Positions 1 to 8,810 of a DNA stretch of 64,000 nt are shown here, piece after piece. The notes under the pieces were generated by a model that saw only the letters and a program-made list of their open reading frames with translations, ran no database searches and had not been told where the DNA came from. How positions within the stretch are numbered: the stretch's first letter is position 1; every line of letters begins with the position of its first letter. This stretch comes from Bacillota bacterium (GTDB lineage: Bacteria; Bacillota; Clostridia; Monoglobales; Firm-18). A program made the position numbers and the translations under genes. The stretch spans positions 1 through 64,000 of the forward strand of contig JALOAJ010000007.1 in NCBI GenBank assembly GCA_023228885.1, written 5' to 3'.

Positions 1-27
1 GACAAGAAACTGATACAATTTTTTGCA

Positions 28-101
28 TGAGGACTTCTTCCTTTCTGGGAGGTATGTGTTTTTCTGCAAAAACATTGTACCAGAAAGGTTTGGAGTCCTC
101 A
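28..101. other. Long imperfect hairpin in the leader before the first gene
   Basis: Nested inverted repeats are visible: 28-35 pairs with 94-101 (TGAGGACT/AGTCCTCA), 40-48 with 80-88 (CCTTTCTGG/CCAGAAAGG), and 57-63 with 68-74 around a 4-base loop. The structure ends about 50 bases before the start codon at 152. There is no clean T-run on either strand, so an intrinsic terminator is not certain. It could be a structured 5' leader of the surface protein gene, the terminator of a gene upstream of the window, or a small palindromic repeat. Confidence 0.5.
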
Positions 102-151
102 ATTTTCATTTAACTTTACAGTACGTACTTTAAAAAAAGGAGAGGAAATTT

Positions 152-3100
152 ATGAAAAAGAAGGCTTTGGTACTTTTGGTTGTTTTGAGCATGCTTATAA
201 CTTTTCTGCCGATAGTTAATGTAACGGCAGAGCCGGTTGTAACCGGTCAAAAATCCGAAAACTTCAATCTTAGTACCGCATCTTACGCAAGACATGTGAC
301 CATTGGTAACGACATGCGGGGCAATGATGGCGACATAGGCTCCAGTCTAAACCACACAAACAGGCCAGCGGGCGAAGAAAACACCGTGGTGTTTGACCTT
401 AAAACCCTTTGGACAAAATCGGGTAACGGCGCTGTAAAAGCAGACGGCGTTCCTGTTATTGCGGAAACAAGGGATACCGTTCCTACCTACAACAAAATTG
501 TATACCATGTGAACAAATGGAATGCAACGGATTTCAGCCTTTTTCATTCCGATACTGCTGATGTATCCAGCCCAAATCAACCGAAGGTTGAGAACCCATC
601 AGCCGTAAAAACATGGGAACTTAATTTAAACAGAGATTTAATGGTGGAAACAGGAGAAAATGCCACACCTACATCACTTGTTTTTTCTTTTGATGCAACG
701 AATAATCGCTATATCGGTTCAAAGTTTTTGCACATGTTAGCGCACAATGCCAACGGATCTGGCGGTTACTATACTGCATACTCAAGGGAATATGAAGTGT
801 TTTATGTTACGCCGGAAAGCCTTTCGGTCGTTTCGGAGCAAGACATATATGTTGTTGCGCCAAACGACACAATTGCCGATAATAAGGTAAAAGCTAAAAT
901 TTTTGATGTAGACGGCGATGAAATTTTAGATAGCAACTTAACCGGGGTTAGATATTCCACAAATGCGGAAAATGCAACAATTGACCCTGACACAGGGGTT
1001 ATAACAATAGGCTCAGGTCTTGCGGACACCGAAACTTTTACGGTAAGCGCTGTTTCGACCGTTCCCGGTTGCGAAGGGCTTTCAGGCTCGACGGAAGTTA
1101 CCATTGTCAACGCCAACGACCCTTCCTTGCCGATCGGTGTTGAAATCACAACTGAAGAAAAAGTTTATGACTTAGATGCCAACGACACTTTTACCGTTAC
1201 GGGCGGAGCAAAAAATATAGACGGACATTTTATAACCGATTCTGAAGTGACCGACCACTTGAAATGGTCCATTGAAACGGACAGCAGCCAGTTTTCAATA
1301 GACCCCGATACAGGCATAATCACACTTGACGGATATATAACAGATGCGCACAGCGTTAAGATTATCTTAACATTGGGCGGCGGGTATAATTTTTCCGCCT
1401 CGGCAAATTTGGTGTTTAAAAGCGTTAAAAAATCGCTCAATTATAATTTAAACTCTACAGCCTTTAGCCCTTGGAATGTTCCGGTTATGGCAAACGATGG
1501 CAACTACGCCACCACAAGCAACGGCGGGAATCATAGCGCCGGGGGTTGGAGGTTTGGATTTGGGCTTTCCAATTGGGCAGAGCCCAAACCGTACAACAAA
1601 GCTGTTGTCCATTACACCCAGTACAATACGGAATATCTTGAATTTTACACAGGCACAAGTCAATCGGGCACAGACGCTTCAGGCGGTATAGATAAAATTA
1701 CGATAGACAATATTAATGCTGATTTTGAAACGCAAGGCATGCCCATGAAACAAATATTTTCGTTTGATGCGGTTAATCATCCATATATAGTTTTTGTAAA
1801 CAGATATTTACGACCGACGCATATTAACGACAGCTCTCAAGCAGACTATAAATATTTTGGAAAAAACCCCACGATTAGCGAGGTTGAGCTGTTCCATGTG
1901 TTACCCGCAGGTGTTGAAATTAATGCGGAGGATGCATACACCGCAGACGCAAATGACCAAATCGAATTGTCTGCCTCCATTCTTGATATAGATGGTGACG
2001 CAATTTTAGACAATAGTTTTTCCGGTATCAATTGGACGGTGGAAGGCAGCGATAAGGTTTCAATTGATTCCTCAACCGGCGTTCTTACGGTGAACGAGTC
2101 ACCCAATGGCGCGGTTACCGTAAAAGCGGAAATGACAGCAGCCGGCTACGATTATTATGCAGAAAAAGAAATACTAATTACAACCAGCAATATATCTTCG
2201 ATTGAAATTTCAGACCTTCCTGATTTTATAATGACAAACAAAGAGCAAGACTCAAAGGTCACCTTTTATCCTTCGGCTGTTGCATATGGTTATCAAGGAG
2301 AAGAGCTTAGCGGTCAAAGCTTTGTGTGGTCATTAAAAGAACAAGTAAACGGTGTGGAAGTTATCGATGCTTCCTACGGCGCATTTACCGTAAAAAGCAA
2401 TGCCCCGGAAGGGCAGTTTACTTTAGTTTGCAAGCCGGCGGACGAAAATGAATCGGCGAGCGGAGAAATTACAATTTCACTAAACAGAAAAGTGGACATT
2501 GTCCAAGATAAAATAGGCTGGGTGCAAAACGGGTGGCAGGTTAAAGGCGGCCATGAGGTCGGATATGCTGTTGATGGCGATTCCGACACTTGCTGGGATT
2601 CCGGCAACCACTCAAGAGGAGCGTCCGTAGGGCTTTTCGATATTGGTGAAATTGCTAATGCCAACTACTTTAGGCTAAAGCTTGGAAATATTGATAACTC
2701 AACATCGCTTAGGATTGCCGGAAGTGATGAACTAAAAAACAATGCGGGCGAAACGGTTGATGCCCCCACAAAGGCAAATCTTGAATTTGCAGACTCACCG
2801 CGCCTTGTTCCAAGAGACGGCGGCGCTGCAATCCAGGGTAGAACTTTTTGGTCTGCACGCTCTGAGAGCGCTGCAATCGAATCAAATTATGAGCAAGACA
2901 ACATAATAACTTCTTACGAAATAGCCGACTATTTTAAAAACGGCATGGAGGAGTTTAGGTATATAGGCGTTGTAAACTATGCAAAAGATATAACAGACAA
3001 TGCAGGCAGGTTTACCGTTTATGACTTTGAGGTGTATAACACGGCGCCCAACTATGTTTCGATTGACCTACCCGACGAAATAGATATCACAACCAATGCA

Positions 3101-3847
3101 GCCGCAGTAAATATGAAAGCTTTGATACATAACGGTGTGGCGCCCGAAGGAGAGGCGATTGGCGGCTCATGGTCTGCCGTAGGCTTTAATATCAGCGCCA
3201 ACGGCGAGCTGAATGTTGCAAGCAGCTCCGCATTTGTGATAGGGACGATTACCTATTCGTATGCATCCGATAACCTTGATGCCGAAACAACCGTTTATGT
3301 GTGCAACGATAATGGAACTTTGAAGTTTGCAAACAATCCGGGCGAATTTTTGAATTTGAAATTTGCTGAAGGAATAAGGGCAGAGGGCAACACACTTTAC
3401 ATTCCGGAAGGAATGGATGTGGCGCAGATTGTTGAAGGTATAACCTCTGACAAAGTTATTATTGATGATATTTTTGTTGTTGAGGGTGGAAGTAACATTA
3501 TAGAATCAGGGTCTATGCTTGATAGCTATGACATATGGATATTCTATGGCGATATAACCTTGATTTACAATGTGGCTTATGGCAGCGATACAAAGGTTTC
3601 GATAACAAACGAAGAATCTGATTATACCGCATCAATTAAGCTTAGGGAAGATACGGAAAATGCAGTATTGGTATTTGCCGAATATGACGGAAATAAGATA
3701 GTTAGGCTTGAAACGGTTAAAAAGACACAAGAAATTGAGCAGCTTTCGTTAACTTTTGAATCGGTTGCAAGCGGCAATACCGTTAAAGCAATATTGTTAA
3801 AAACGCTTGAAAAATTGCAGCCTTTGCGAGATGTGGAAGCAAAGTAA
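152..3847 (+). CDS. Large secreted protein with Ig-like and discoidin-like domains
   Basis: A 1231-residue exported protein. Residues 1-26 form a signal peptide (KKK, hydrophobic core, cleavage near TA/EP). Two similar modules near residues 30-230 and 430-600 look like discoidin/F5-8C-type beta sandwiches. Ig-like (BIG2-type) repeats follow, with the recurring signature IDPDTGVITI or IDSSTGVLTV. A third discoidin-like module starts near residue 780 (DGDSDTCWDSG). I see no SLH domain, LPXTG motif or C-terminal anchor, so it is secreted or held non-covalently. The start has a strong GGAGAGG site 7-8 bases upstream. The role is probably glycan or surface binding; no catalytic motif was recognised. 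An FAD oxidoreductase follows 69 bases later in the same direction. Confidence 0.8.
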   Translation: MKKKALVLLVVLSMLITFLPIVNVTAEPVVTGQKSENFNLSTASYARHVTIGNDMRGNDGDIGSSLNHTNRPAGEENTVVFDLKTLWTKSGNGAVKADGVPVIAETRDTVPTYNKIVYHVNKWNATDFSLFHSDTADVSSPNQPKVENPSAVKTWELNLNRDLMVETGENATPTSLVFSFDATNNRYIGSKFLHMLAHNANGSGGYYTAYSREYEVFYVTPESLSVVSEQDIYVVAPNDTIADNKVKAKIFDVDGDEILDSNLTGVRYSTNAENATIDPDTGVITIGSGLADTETFTVSAVSTVPGCEGLSGSTEVTIVNANDPSLPIGVEITTEEKVYDLDANDTFTVTGGAKNIDGHFITDSEVTDHLKWSIETDSSQFSIDPDTGIITLDGYITDAHSVKIILTLGGGYNFSASANLVFKSVKKSLNYNLNSTAFSPWNVPVMANDGNYATTSNGGNHSAGGWRFGFGLSNWAEPKPYNKAVVHYTQYNTEYLEFYTGTSQSGTDASGGIDKITIDNINADFETQGMPMKQIFSFDAVNHPYIVFVNRYLRPTHINDSSQADYKYFGKNPTISEVELFHVLPAGVEINAEDAYTADANDQIELSASILDIDGDAILDNSFSGINWTVEGSDKVSIDSSTGVLTVNESPNGAVTVKAEMTAAGYDYYAEKEILITTSNISSIEISDLPDFIMTNKEQDSKVTFYPSAVAYGYQGEELSGQSFVWSLKEQVNGVEVIDASYGAFTVKSNAPEGQFTLVCKPADENESASGEITISLNRKVDIVQDKIGWVQNGWQVKGGHEVGYAVDGDSDTCWDSGNHSRGASVGLFDIGEIANANYFRLKLGNIDNSTSLRIAGSDELKNNAGETVDAPTKANLEFADSPRLVPRDGGAAIQGRTFWSARSESAAIESNYEQDNIITSYEIADYFKNGMEEFRYIGVVNYAKDITDNAGRFTVYDFEVYNTAPNYVSIDLPDEIDITTNAAAVNMKALIHNGVAPEGEAIGGSWSAVGFNISANGELNVASSSAFVIGTITYSYASDNLDAETTVYVCNDNGTLKFANNPGEFLNLKFAEGIRAEGNTLYIPEGMDVAQIVEGITSDKVIIDDIFVVEGGSNIIESGSMLDSYDIWIFYGDITLIYNVAYGSDTKVSITNEESDYTASIKLREDTENAVLVFAEYDGNKIVRLETVKKTQEIEQLSLTFESVASGNTVKAILLKTLEKLQPLRDVEAK

Positions 3848-3916
3848 CAAAAATCTTGCCTAAATTTGCAAAACATAGCAGGATACAATATAATTATTAA
3901 GGTGAGGGTATAACAT

Positions 3917-5209
3917 ATGAGGTTGGTAGAAATTAAAAGGGAAATTCCGGTTGTAGGCGAATTTGATATAGTTGTTGCAGGTGCAGGCCCTGCCGGAATT
4001 TGTGCGGCAATGTCAGCCGCCAGACAAGGCTCAAAGGTGGCTTTGGTCGAACGGTTTGGCATAATCGGCGGAAATCTCACATCAGGGCATGTTGGGCCGC
4101 TGTTGGGCTTGGTGGGCAACGGAACAATGAGGGATGAAATAACCAAAGTTTTAGAGGTTGAACAATACTCAACGCATTTCGATGTTGAGAAGGCAAAAAT
4201 AAATTTAACCAATTGGATTTCTCATCCGAACATTGAACTGTTTTTAAATTCACCGATTGTTGATGTCGTTATGAGCGGCAACGAGATAAACGGAGTTGTA
4301 ATAGGTACACAAAACGGTATGGAAGCTATCAAGGGGAAGATAGTTATCGACAGTACCGGGGATGGAGCCGTTTCGTTTTTGGCAGGCGCGGATGTAGAGA
4401 TGGGGCGTCGGGAGGACGGATTGGTGCAACCGGTTACAATAATGTTTACCGTTTCCGGAATTGACAAGGAGCAGCGGATTGTATGCACTCACGAAGAAGA
4501 TGATACGGTTATTCCCAAGGGAAATTATTTGGACTTATGCAGAAAAGCGTCTGAAACGGGGAAGTTGCCGCCCACAGTAAACATCGTAAGGCTGTATAAA
4601 ACTCAGCATGCCGATGAACGAATGGTTAACGCAACTCAATTAAATCATATTGATGGACTAAAGCATAGTGATTTGGCAAAATCGCAACTGGAGCTTAGAA
4701 ATCAAATGTTGCAGGTTGTCGAGTTTTTAAGAGAAACGGTTCCCGGCTTTGAAAACTGCAAAATAAAAGATAGCTCCGACATAATAGGTGTAAGGGAAAC
4801 CCGCCGCGTTGTAGGCGAATATATGATTTCGTCCTCCGATTTACTTGCAGGCAGAACTTTTGAAGATGTAATGGTGCATAAGGCGGATTTTTGCATCGAC
4901 ATACATAACCCTGACGGAGCAGGTCAAGCCGAAACGGAGGGTTGCCCGCCGGAGGTTGAGCCTTACGATATTCCTTACGGGTGCTTTGTTCCAAAAAAGA
5001 TTGACAACCTTTACACAGCCGGAAGATGTATTTCAGGCAGCCATAGGGCCCATGCGTCATACAGGGTTATGAACATTTGCATGGCTATGGGTGAGGCAAT
5101 CGGTATTGCTGCATCGGTATGTGTTAAGGATGGGGCAAAACCAAGGGCTTTGGACTATAAAAAAGTGCAAAAAATAATGACAGACAGCGGAGTTGAGCTA
5201 TTCGACTAA
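3917..5209 (+). CDS. FAD-dependent oxidoreductase (FAD_oxidored family)
   Basis: A 430-residue flavoprotein. The N-terminal Rossmann dinucleotide-binding motif GAGPAG is at residues 22-27 (FDIVVAGAGPAG), followed by GGN near residue 50. An internal DSTGDGAVSFLAGA segment near residue 150 and a C-terminal LYTAGRCISGSHRAHASYR segment near residue 370 are typical of the FAD_oxidored group, which oxidises or reduces poorly defined substrates and often sits in polysaccharide or sugar clusters. There is no signal peptide, so it is cytoplasmic. A GGTGAGGG Shine-Dalgarno site lies 8 bases before the ATG. A terminator at 5238-5272 closes the unit. The substrate cannot be told from sequence. Confidence 0.85.
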   Translation: MRLVEIKREIPVVGEFDIVVAGAGPAGICAAMSAARQGSKVALVERFGIIGGNLTSGHVGPLLGLVGNGTMRDEITKVLEVEQYSTHFDVEKAKINLTNWISHPNIELFLNSPIVDVVMSGNEINGVVIGTQNGMEAIKGKIVIDSTGDGAVSFLAGADVEMGRREDGLVQPVTIMFTVSGIDKEQRIVCTHEEDDTVIPKGNYLDLCRKASETGKLPPTVNIVRLYKTQHADERMVNATQLNHIDGLKHSDLAKSQLELRNQMLQVVEFLRETVPGFENCKIKDSSDIIGVRETRRVVGEYMISSSDLLAGRTFEDVMVHKADFCIDIHNPDGAGQAETEGCPPEVEPYDIPYGCFVPKKIDNLYTAGRCISGSHRAHASYRVMNICMAMGEAIGIAASVCVKDGAKPRALDYKKVQKIMTDSGVELFD

Positions 5210-5237
5210 AACCCATAAACAATTTTAATAACTTAGT

Positions 5238-5272
5238 AAAGCGGGAAGGCTCAAATGGGGCTTTCCCGCTTT
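5238..5272 (+). terminator. Rho-independent terminator after the FAD oxidoreductase gene
   Basis: A 10-bp GC-rich stem (AAAGCGGGAA at 5238-5247 with TTCCCGCTTT at 5263-5272) encloses a 15-base loop and is followed by TTAATTTTAATAATTTT. It lies 29 bases after the stop codon at 5209. Confidence 0.8.
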
Positions 5273-5394
5273 AATTTTAATAATTTTACAAATAAGGGTC
5301 AAATTTTAATTTTTTCTTTTAAAATAGTATCAAATGATATATAATGATTATTGGTCTTTGTTTTATTTCAAACTTAGCAGGAATGGGGCTTAAA

Positions 5395-6414
5395 ATGGGT
5401 AAGCATATTTATGGATGCGCAATAAATGAATTAGAAGAATATTTTTTGGGCATAAACGAAAAGAAATATAGGGCAATTCAAACATACGAATGGCTTTATC
5501 AAAAAAAAGTCTTTTCTTTTGATGAGATGACCAATATAAAACACGATTTGAGAGAAGCTTTAAAGAAGGATTTTAAGATAAAAACTATAAACTTGATAAG
5601 GGTGCAAAAAGGCAGCGATGTTGCAAAATATTTATATGAATTAAAAGACAAAAACACCATCGAGGCGGTTTTGATGAAACATTCTTATGGGAACAGCTTG
5701 TGCATATCAACCCAAGTGGGCTGTAATATCGGTTGTTTGTTTTGTGAAAGCGGCAGGTTGAAAAAAGTGAGAAATTTGTTGCCGGGTGAAATGGTGGAGC
5801 AGATAATTATGGCAGAGGAGGAGGTGCACGAAAAAATATCGCATGTGGTGCTTATGGGAATCGGAGAGCCTTTCGATAATTATGAAAATGTGGTTAAATT
5901 TCTTAAAATTATTAATCATCACAAAAGTCTAAACATCGGCACGCGTCATATTACCCTGTCAACAGCCGGAGTAGTTCCTCGAATTAACGATTTTGCCAAC
6001 GAGGAAGGGCAGGTCAACCTTGCCATATCCCTTCACGCTCCAAACAATGAAATACGAAATAAAATAATGCCGATAAATAAGTCGTACAACATTGAAAAGT
6101 TGTTGGAGGCATGTAAAAATTATATAAAACGCACCAATAGGCGTATCACATTTGAATATATTTTATTAGACGGAATTAATGATTCTGACGATTGCGCCGT
6201 TGAACTTTCTAAGCGGCTAAAGGGAATTAACTGCTATGTAAACCTTATCCCATACAATGAAGCAAGCAATACAGTATTTAAAAAAAGCGGAAAAGCGGTT
6301 ATTTTAAGGTTTTACGACATCTTAAAGAAAAACAAAATAAATGTTACTATACGAAAAGAATTTGGAGGGCAAATAGATGCTGCCTGCGGTCAACTTAGGG
6401 CAGACAATCGCTAA
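5395..6414 (+). CDS. RlmN/Cfr-family radical SAM rRNA methyltransferase (likely paralogue)
   Basis: A 339-residue radical SAM protein of the RlmN/Cfr family, which methylates C2 or C8 of 23S rRNA A2503; RlmN also acts on A37 of some tRNAs. Visible features are an N-terminal helical RNA-binding region, the cluster motif C-x3-C-x2-C (CNIGCLFC), a cysteine just before it (SLCISTQVGC), GIGEP, ITLSTAG, FEYILLDGIND, and the C-terminal AACGQL cysteine used for methyl transfer. The cluster motif is followed by ESGRLKKVRN, where classical RlmN has ATG or AST. That suggests a divergent paralogue rather than the main housekeeping copy. The ATG at 5395 is preferred (GGGG site 6 bases upstream); 5383 and 5344 are also in frame. 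Confidence 0.85.
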   Translation: MGKHIYGCAINELEEYFLGINEKKYRAIQTYEWLYQKKVFSFDEMTNIKHDLREALKKDFKIKTINLIRVQKGSDVAKYLYELKDKNTIEAVLMKHSYGNSLCISTQVGCNIGCLFCESGRLKKVRNLLPGEMVEQIIMAEEEVHEKISHVVLMGIGEPFDNYENVVKFLKIINHHKSLNIGTRHITLSTAGVVPRINDFANEEGQVNLAISLHAPNNEIRNKIMPINKSYNIEKLLEACKNYIKRTNRRITFEYILLDGINDSDDCAVELSKRLKGINCYVNLIPYNEASNTVFKKSGKAVILRFYDILKKNKINVTIRKEFGGQIDAACGQLRADNR

Positions 6415-6495
6415 ACACGGTTTTTATAACAAGGTTGAAATTTGCATTCAAATGTTATATAATAAAATAAGCTAAATGAAAAGCGCCGTTTACAT

Positions 6496-6521
6496 GCCTT
6501 ATTCGGCTCACGATAAGCGCG
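6496..6521 (+). repeat. Copy 1 of a 26-bp dispersed repeat (inverse of 38973-38998)
   Basis: This stretch matches the reverse complement of 38973-38998 at 25 of 26 positions (core CGGCTCACGATAAGCGCG). It lies in the 147-bp gap between the RlmN-like gene and the SDR gene. The flanks do not align, so only this core is shared. The second copy sits inside a larger palindromic element. Confidence 0.6.
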
Positions 6522-6573
6522 TAGGCGCAAATTTTAACATAAATTTTGCAAGGCGAAAGGAATGGAACTTAGT

Positions 6574-7587
6574 ATGGTTGAACCTGCGTTGAGGGCTATT
6601 ATGATGGGGGAAAAAAGCTGCGGCATAATTGAGCTTACCGATGGCGGCAAAGAGAATGCGGAAATTATTATCAGCAAAAATGAACTTGAAAGGGCGAAGG
6701 GCTTTAAAAGGGTGTATGTTGAGGGCAAGGGACTTTACACCTTTATACATAAACCAAGCAAAAAGCGGCTTAACCAAAAAATATCCATAGTAACCGGCGC
6801 AGCGCAGGGTTTCGGCAAAGGTATTGCCGAAGAAATGATTAAAAACGGCGCGTATGTGGTTGTTGCAGATTTGAATTTTGCACAGGCGCAAAGTGTTTCG
6901 GAAGAATTTTGCAAAAAATACGGCAAGGATGCATCCTTTGCAGTTGGGGTTGATGTTGCAAATGATGGGTCGGTTCAAAAAATGATTGCCGAAACTGTTA
7001 AAAGATATGGCGGGCTTGATATTTTCGTCAGCAACGCAGGCGTGTTGAAGGCGGGCGGATTAGACGAAATGGACGCCGATACATTTGATTTTGTTACAAG
7101 GGTCAACTATAATGCATATTTTTTATGCGTTAAGTATGCAAGTGAGGTTATGAAAATTCAACATAAATATAAAAAGGATTATTACACGGACATAATTCAG
7201 ATTAACTCCAAATCGGGGCTTGTGGGGAGCAATAAAAACTTTGCCTATGCAGGCGGCAAGTTTGGCGGCATAGGTCTTACGCAAAGCTTTGCGTTGGAGC
7301 TTGTTGAATATAATATAAAAGTCAATTCGATTTGCCCCGGCAACTTTTTTGACGGTCCGTTATGGTGCGACCCTGAAAAAGGTTTGTTTACCCAGTATTT
7401 AAATGCGGGCAAAGTTCCGGGGGCAAAAACAATTGAAGATGTAAAGCGGTTTTATGAAAGCAAAGTGCCGATGAACAGAGGCTGTGAATGCGCCGATGTG
7501 GCATGTGCGCTTTATTATGTTGTAGAGCAACAGTATGAAACCGGGCAAGCAATTCCCGTCACCGGCGGGCAAGTTATGTTAAAGTAA
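6574..7587 (+). CDS. Short-chain dehydrogenase/reductase, sorbitol-6-phosphate dehydrogenase-like
   Basis: A 337-residue NAD(P)-dependent oxidoreductase. After a non-standard N-terminal extension of about 70 residues comes a full SDR domain: TGxxxGxG (TGAAQGFGKG, residues about 74-83), SNAGVL near 150, a catalytic serine in INSKSG near 210, and Y-x3-K in YAGGK at about 225-229. Classical SDRs have about 250 residues, so the extra N-terminal segment is unusual. It resembles sorbitol-6-phosphate or other sugar-phosphate dehydrogenases, but the substrate is not proven. An AAAGGAA site favours the ATG at 6574; the ATG at 6562 is only one base from it. It heads a tight operon with the PHP protein (15-bp gap) and rhaB. 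Confidence 0.75.
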   Translation: MVEPALRAIMMGEKSCGIIELTDGGKENAEIIISKNELERAKGFKRVYVEGKGLYTFIHKPSKKRLNQKISIVTGAAQGFGKGIAEEMIKNGAYVVVADLNFAQAQSVSEEFCKKYGKDASFAVGVDVANDGSVQKMIAETVKRYGGLDIFVSNAGVLKAGGLDEMDADTFDFVTRVNYNAYFLCVKYASEVMKIQHKYKKDYYTDIIQINSKSGLVGSNKNFAYAGGKFGGIGLTQSFALELVEYNIKVNSICPGNFFDGPLWCDPEKGLFTQYLNAGKVPGAKTIEDVKRFYESKVPMNRGCECADVACALYYVVEQQYETGQAIPVTGGQVMLK

Positions 7588-7602
7588 AGGGGCTTTAGTT
7601 TT

Positions 7603-8745
7603 ATGAATCGGTTAAACAGCGACAAAGCGCAAGAGCGACTTGCCGCACTAAATAGCTTGTTTCAAAGTGAGAAAAAGGTTCCCAAAACAGGGAATGTAAA
7701 CAACCATGTACATACATTTTACTCGTTTTCACCCTACTCCCCCTCAAAAGCTGTGTGGCTTGCATATCAAGCGGGGCTTTCCGTTGTTGGTATTATGGAC
7801 CATGACAGCGTTTCGGGCGCGGATGAATTTGTCAAAGCGGGTGAAATTGTTGGAATTGCAACGACGTGCGGGGTTGAGATTAGGGCGGATTTTTCAAAAA
7901 CCGTTCTTGCAGGCAAACGAATTAACAATCCCGACCAAAAAGGCATAGCATACCTTGCCGTTCATGCAATACCGCATAAGAACTTTTCACAGGCAAAAGC
8001 CTTTTTAGCGCCATATTTGAAAGAGCGGGGCAAAAGAAACGAAAAGATGGTAGAAAAGATAAACAGCGTTACAAAGGAATCGGCGCTAAGGATAAGCTAT
8101 GCAAACGATGTGCTGCCGTTATCAAAGCATAACGAAAACGGTTCCGTAACAGAGCGGCATTTACTGTTTGCTTTGGCAAAAAAGCTTTATCATCAATTCG
8201 GCAGAGGGGCAGATTTGATTTTGTGGCTTGCAAACGAGGGTATCAATATTGACGGTAAAACTGCCAACAATTTAACCGATTTGGACAACGCCTTTTTTGA
8301 ATATGATTTATTAGGGGTTTTAAAGGGACATTTTGCAGAAAAGATATATATTCCGGCGCAAAACGAATGCCCAAGCGTGGCTGATGTAGTTGATTTTTCA
8401 AAGCAAATAAACGCAATATTGGCATACGCTTATTTAGGCGATGTGCAAAACAGCGTAACGGGCGATAAAAAACCGCAAAGCTTTGAGGACGAATATTTAG
8501 AACAGCTGTTTGACGAATTAAACAGATTGGGATTTAACGCCCTAACATACATGCCGTCACGCAACACCAAACAGCAACTAAAAAGGATACGCAGTTTATG
8601 TGAGCGGCACAATTTAATGCAAATAAGCGGCGAGGACATAAACTCACCGCGGCAATCTTTTGTGTGTGAAGCGCTGTCTGACCCTGAATATGCAAACTTG
8701 GTAAAATCAGCATGGCGGTTGGTTGAGCATGAAAGGAAAGCTTAG
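7603..8745 (+). CDS. PHP-domain metal-dependent phosphoesterase-like protein
   Basis: A 380-residue protein with a PHP (polymerase and histidinol phosphatase) fold. Metal-ligand motifs are visible in order: HVHT near residues 32-35, IMDHDS near 65, CGVEIRA near 88, AVHAIPHK near 123, and a C-terminal ISGEDINSP that replaces the usual GSDxH. PHP proteins hydrolyse phosphoesters using two or three metals. The protein is longer than single-domain PHP phosphatases, with a helical insert at about 150-250. An AAAGGGG site lies about 11 bases before the ATG. It sits between the SDR dehydrogenase and rhaB, so a sugar-phosphate substrate is plausible but inferred. Confidence 0.75.
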   Translation: MNRLNSDKAQERLAALNSLFQSEKKVPKTGNVNNHVHTFYSFSPYSPSKAVWLAYQAGLSVVGIMDHDSVSGADEFVKAGEIVGIATTCGVEIRADFSKTVLAGKRINNPDQKGIAYLAVHAIPHKNFSQAKAFLAPYLKERGKRNEKMVEKINSVTKESALRISYANDVLPLSKHNENGSVTERHLLFALAKKLYHQFGRGADLILWLANEGINIDGKTANNLTDLDNAFFEYDLLGVLKGHFAEKIYIPAQNECPSVADVVDFSKQINAILAYAYLGDVQNSVTGDKKPQSFEDEYLEQLFDELNRLGFNALTYMPSRNTKQQLKRIRSLCERHNLMQISGEDINSPRQSFVCEALSDPEYANLVKSAWRLVEHERKA

Positions 8746-8766
8746 TTTAAAATAAATTGCGCGTGC

Positions 8767-8788
8767 TGTGAAATAAATTTATTTCACA
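8767..8788. promoter_or_regulatory. Perfect 22-bp palindrome before rhaB
   Basis: The half-site TGTGAAATAAA at 8767-8777 is followed directly by its exact reverse complement at 8778-8788. It lies in the 65-bp gap between the PHP gene and rhaB, 22 bases before the rhaB start. It may be a dimeric regulator's operator or an RNA hairpin inside the operon. There is no GC-rich stem or T-run, so a terminator is unlikely. Confidence 0.45.
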
Positions 8789-8810
8789 CACAGCGGGAAT
8801 GGAGTTTCAA

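Noticed and set aside
3622..4212. 196-codon minus-strand open frame
   Set aside because: It is antisense to the ends of the surface protein and FAD oxidoreductase genes and shows no family motif.
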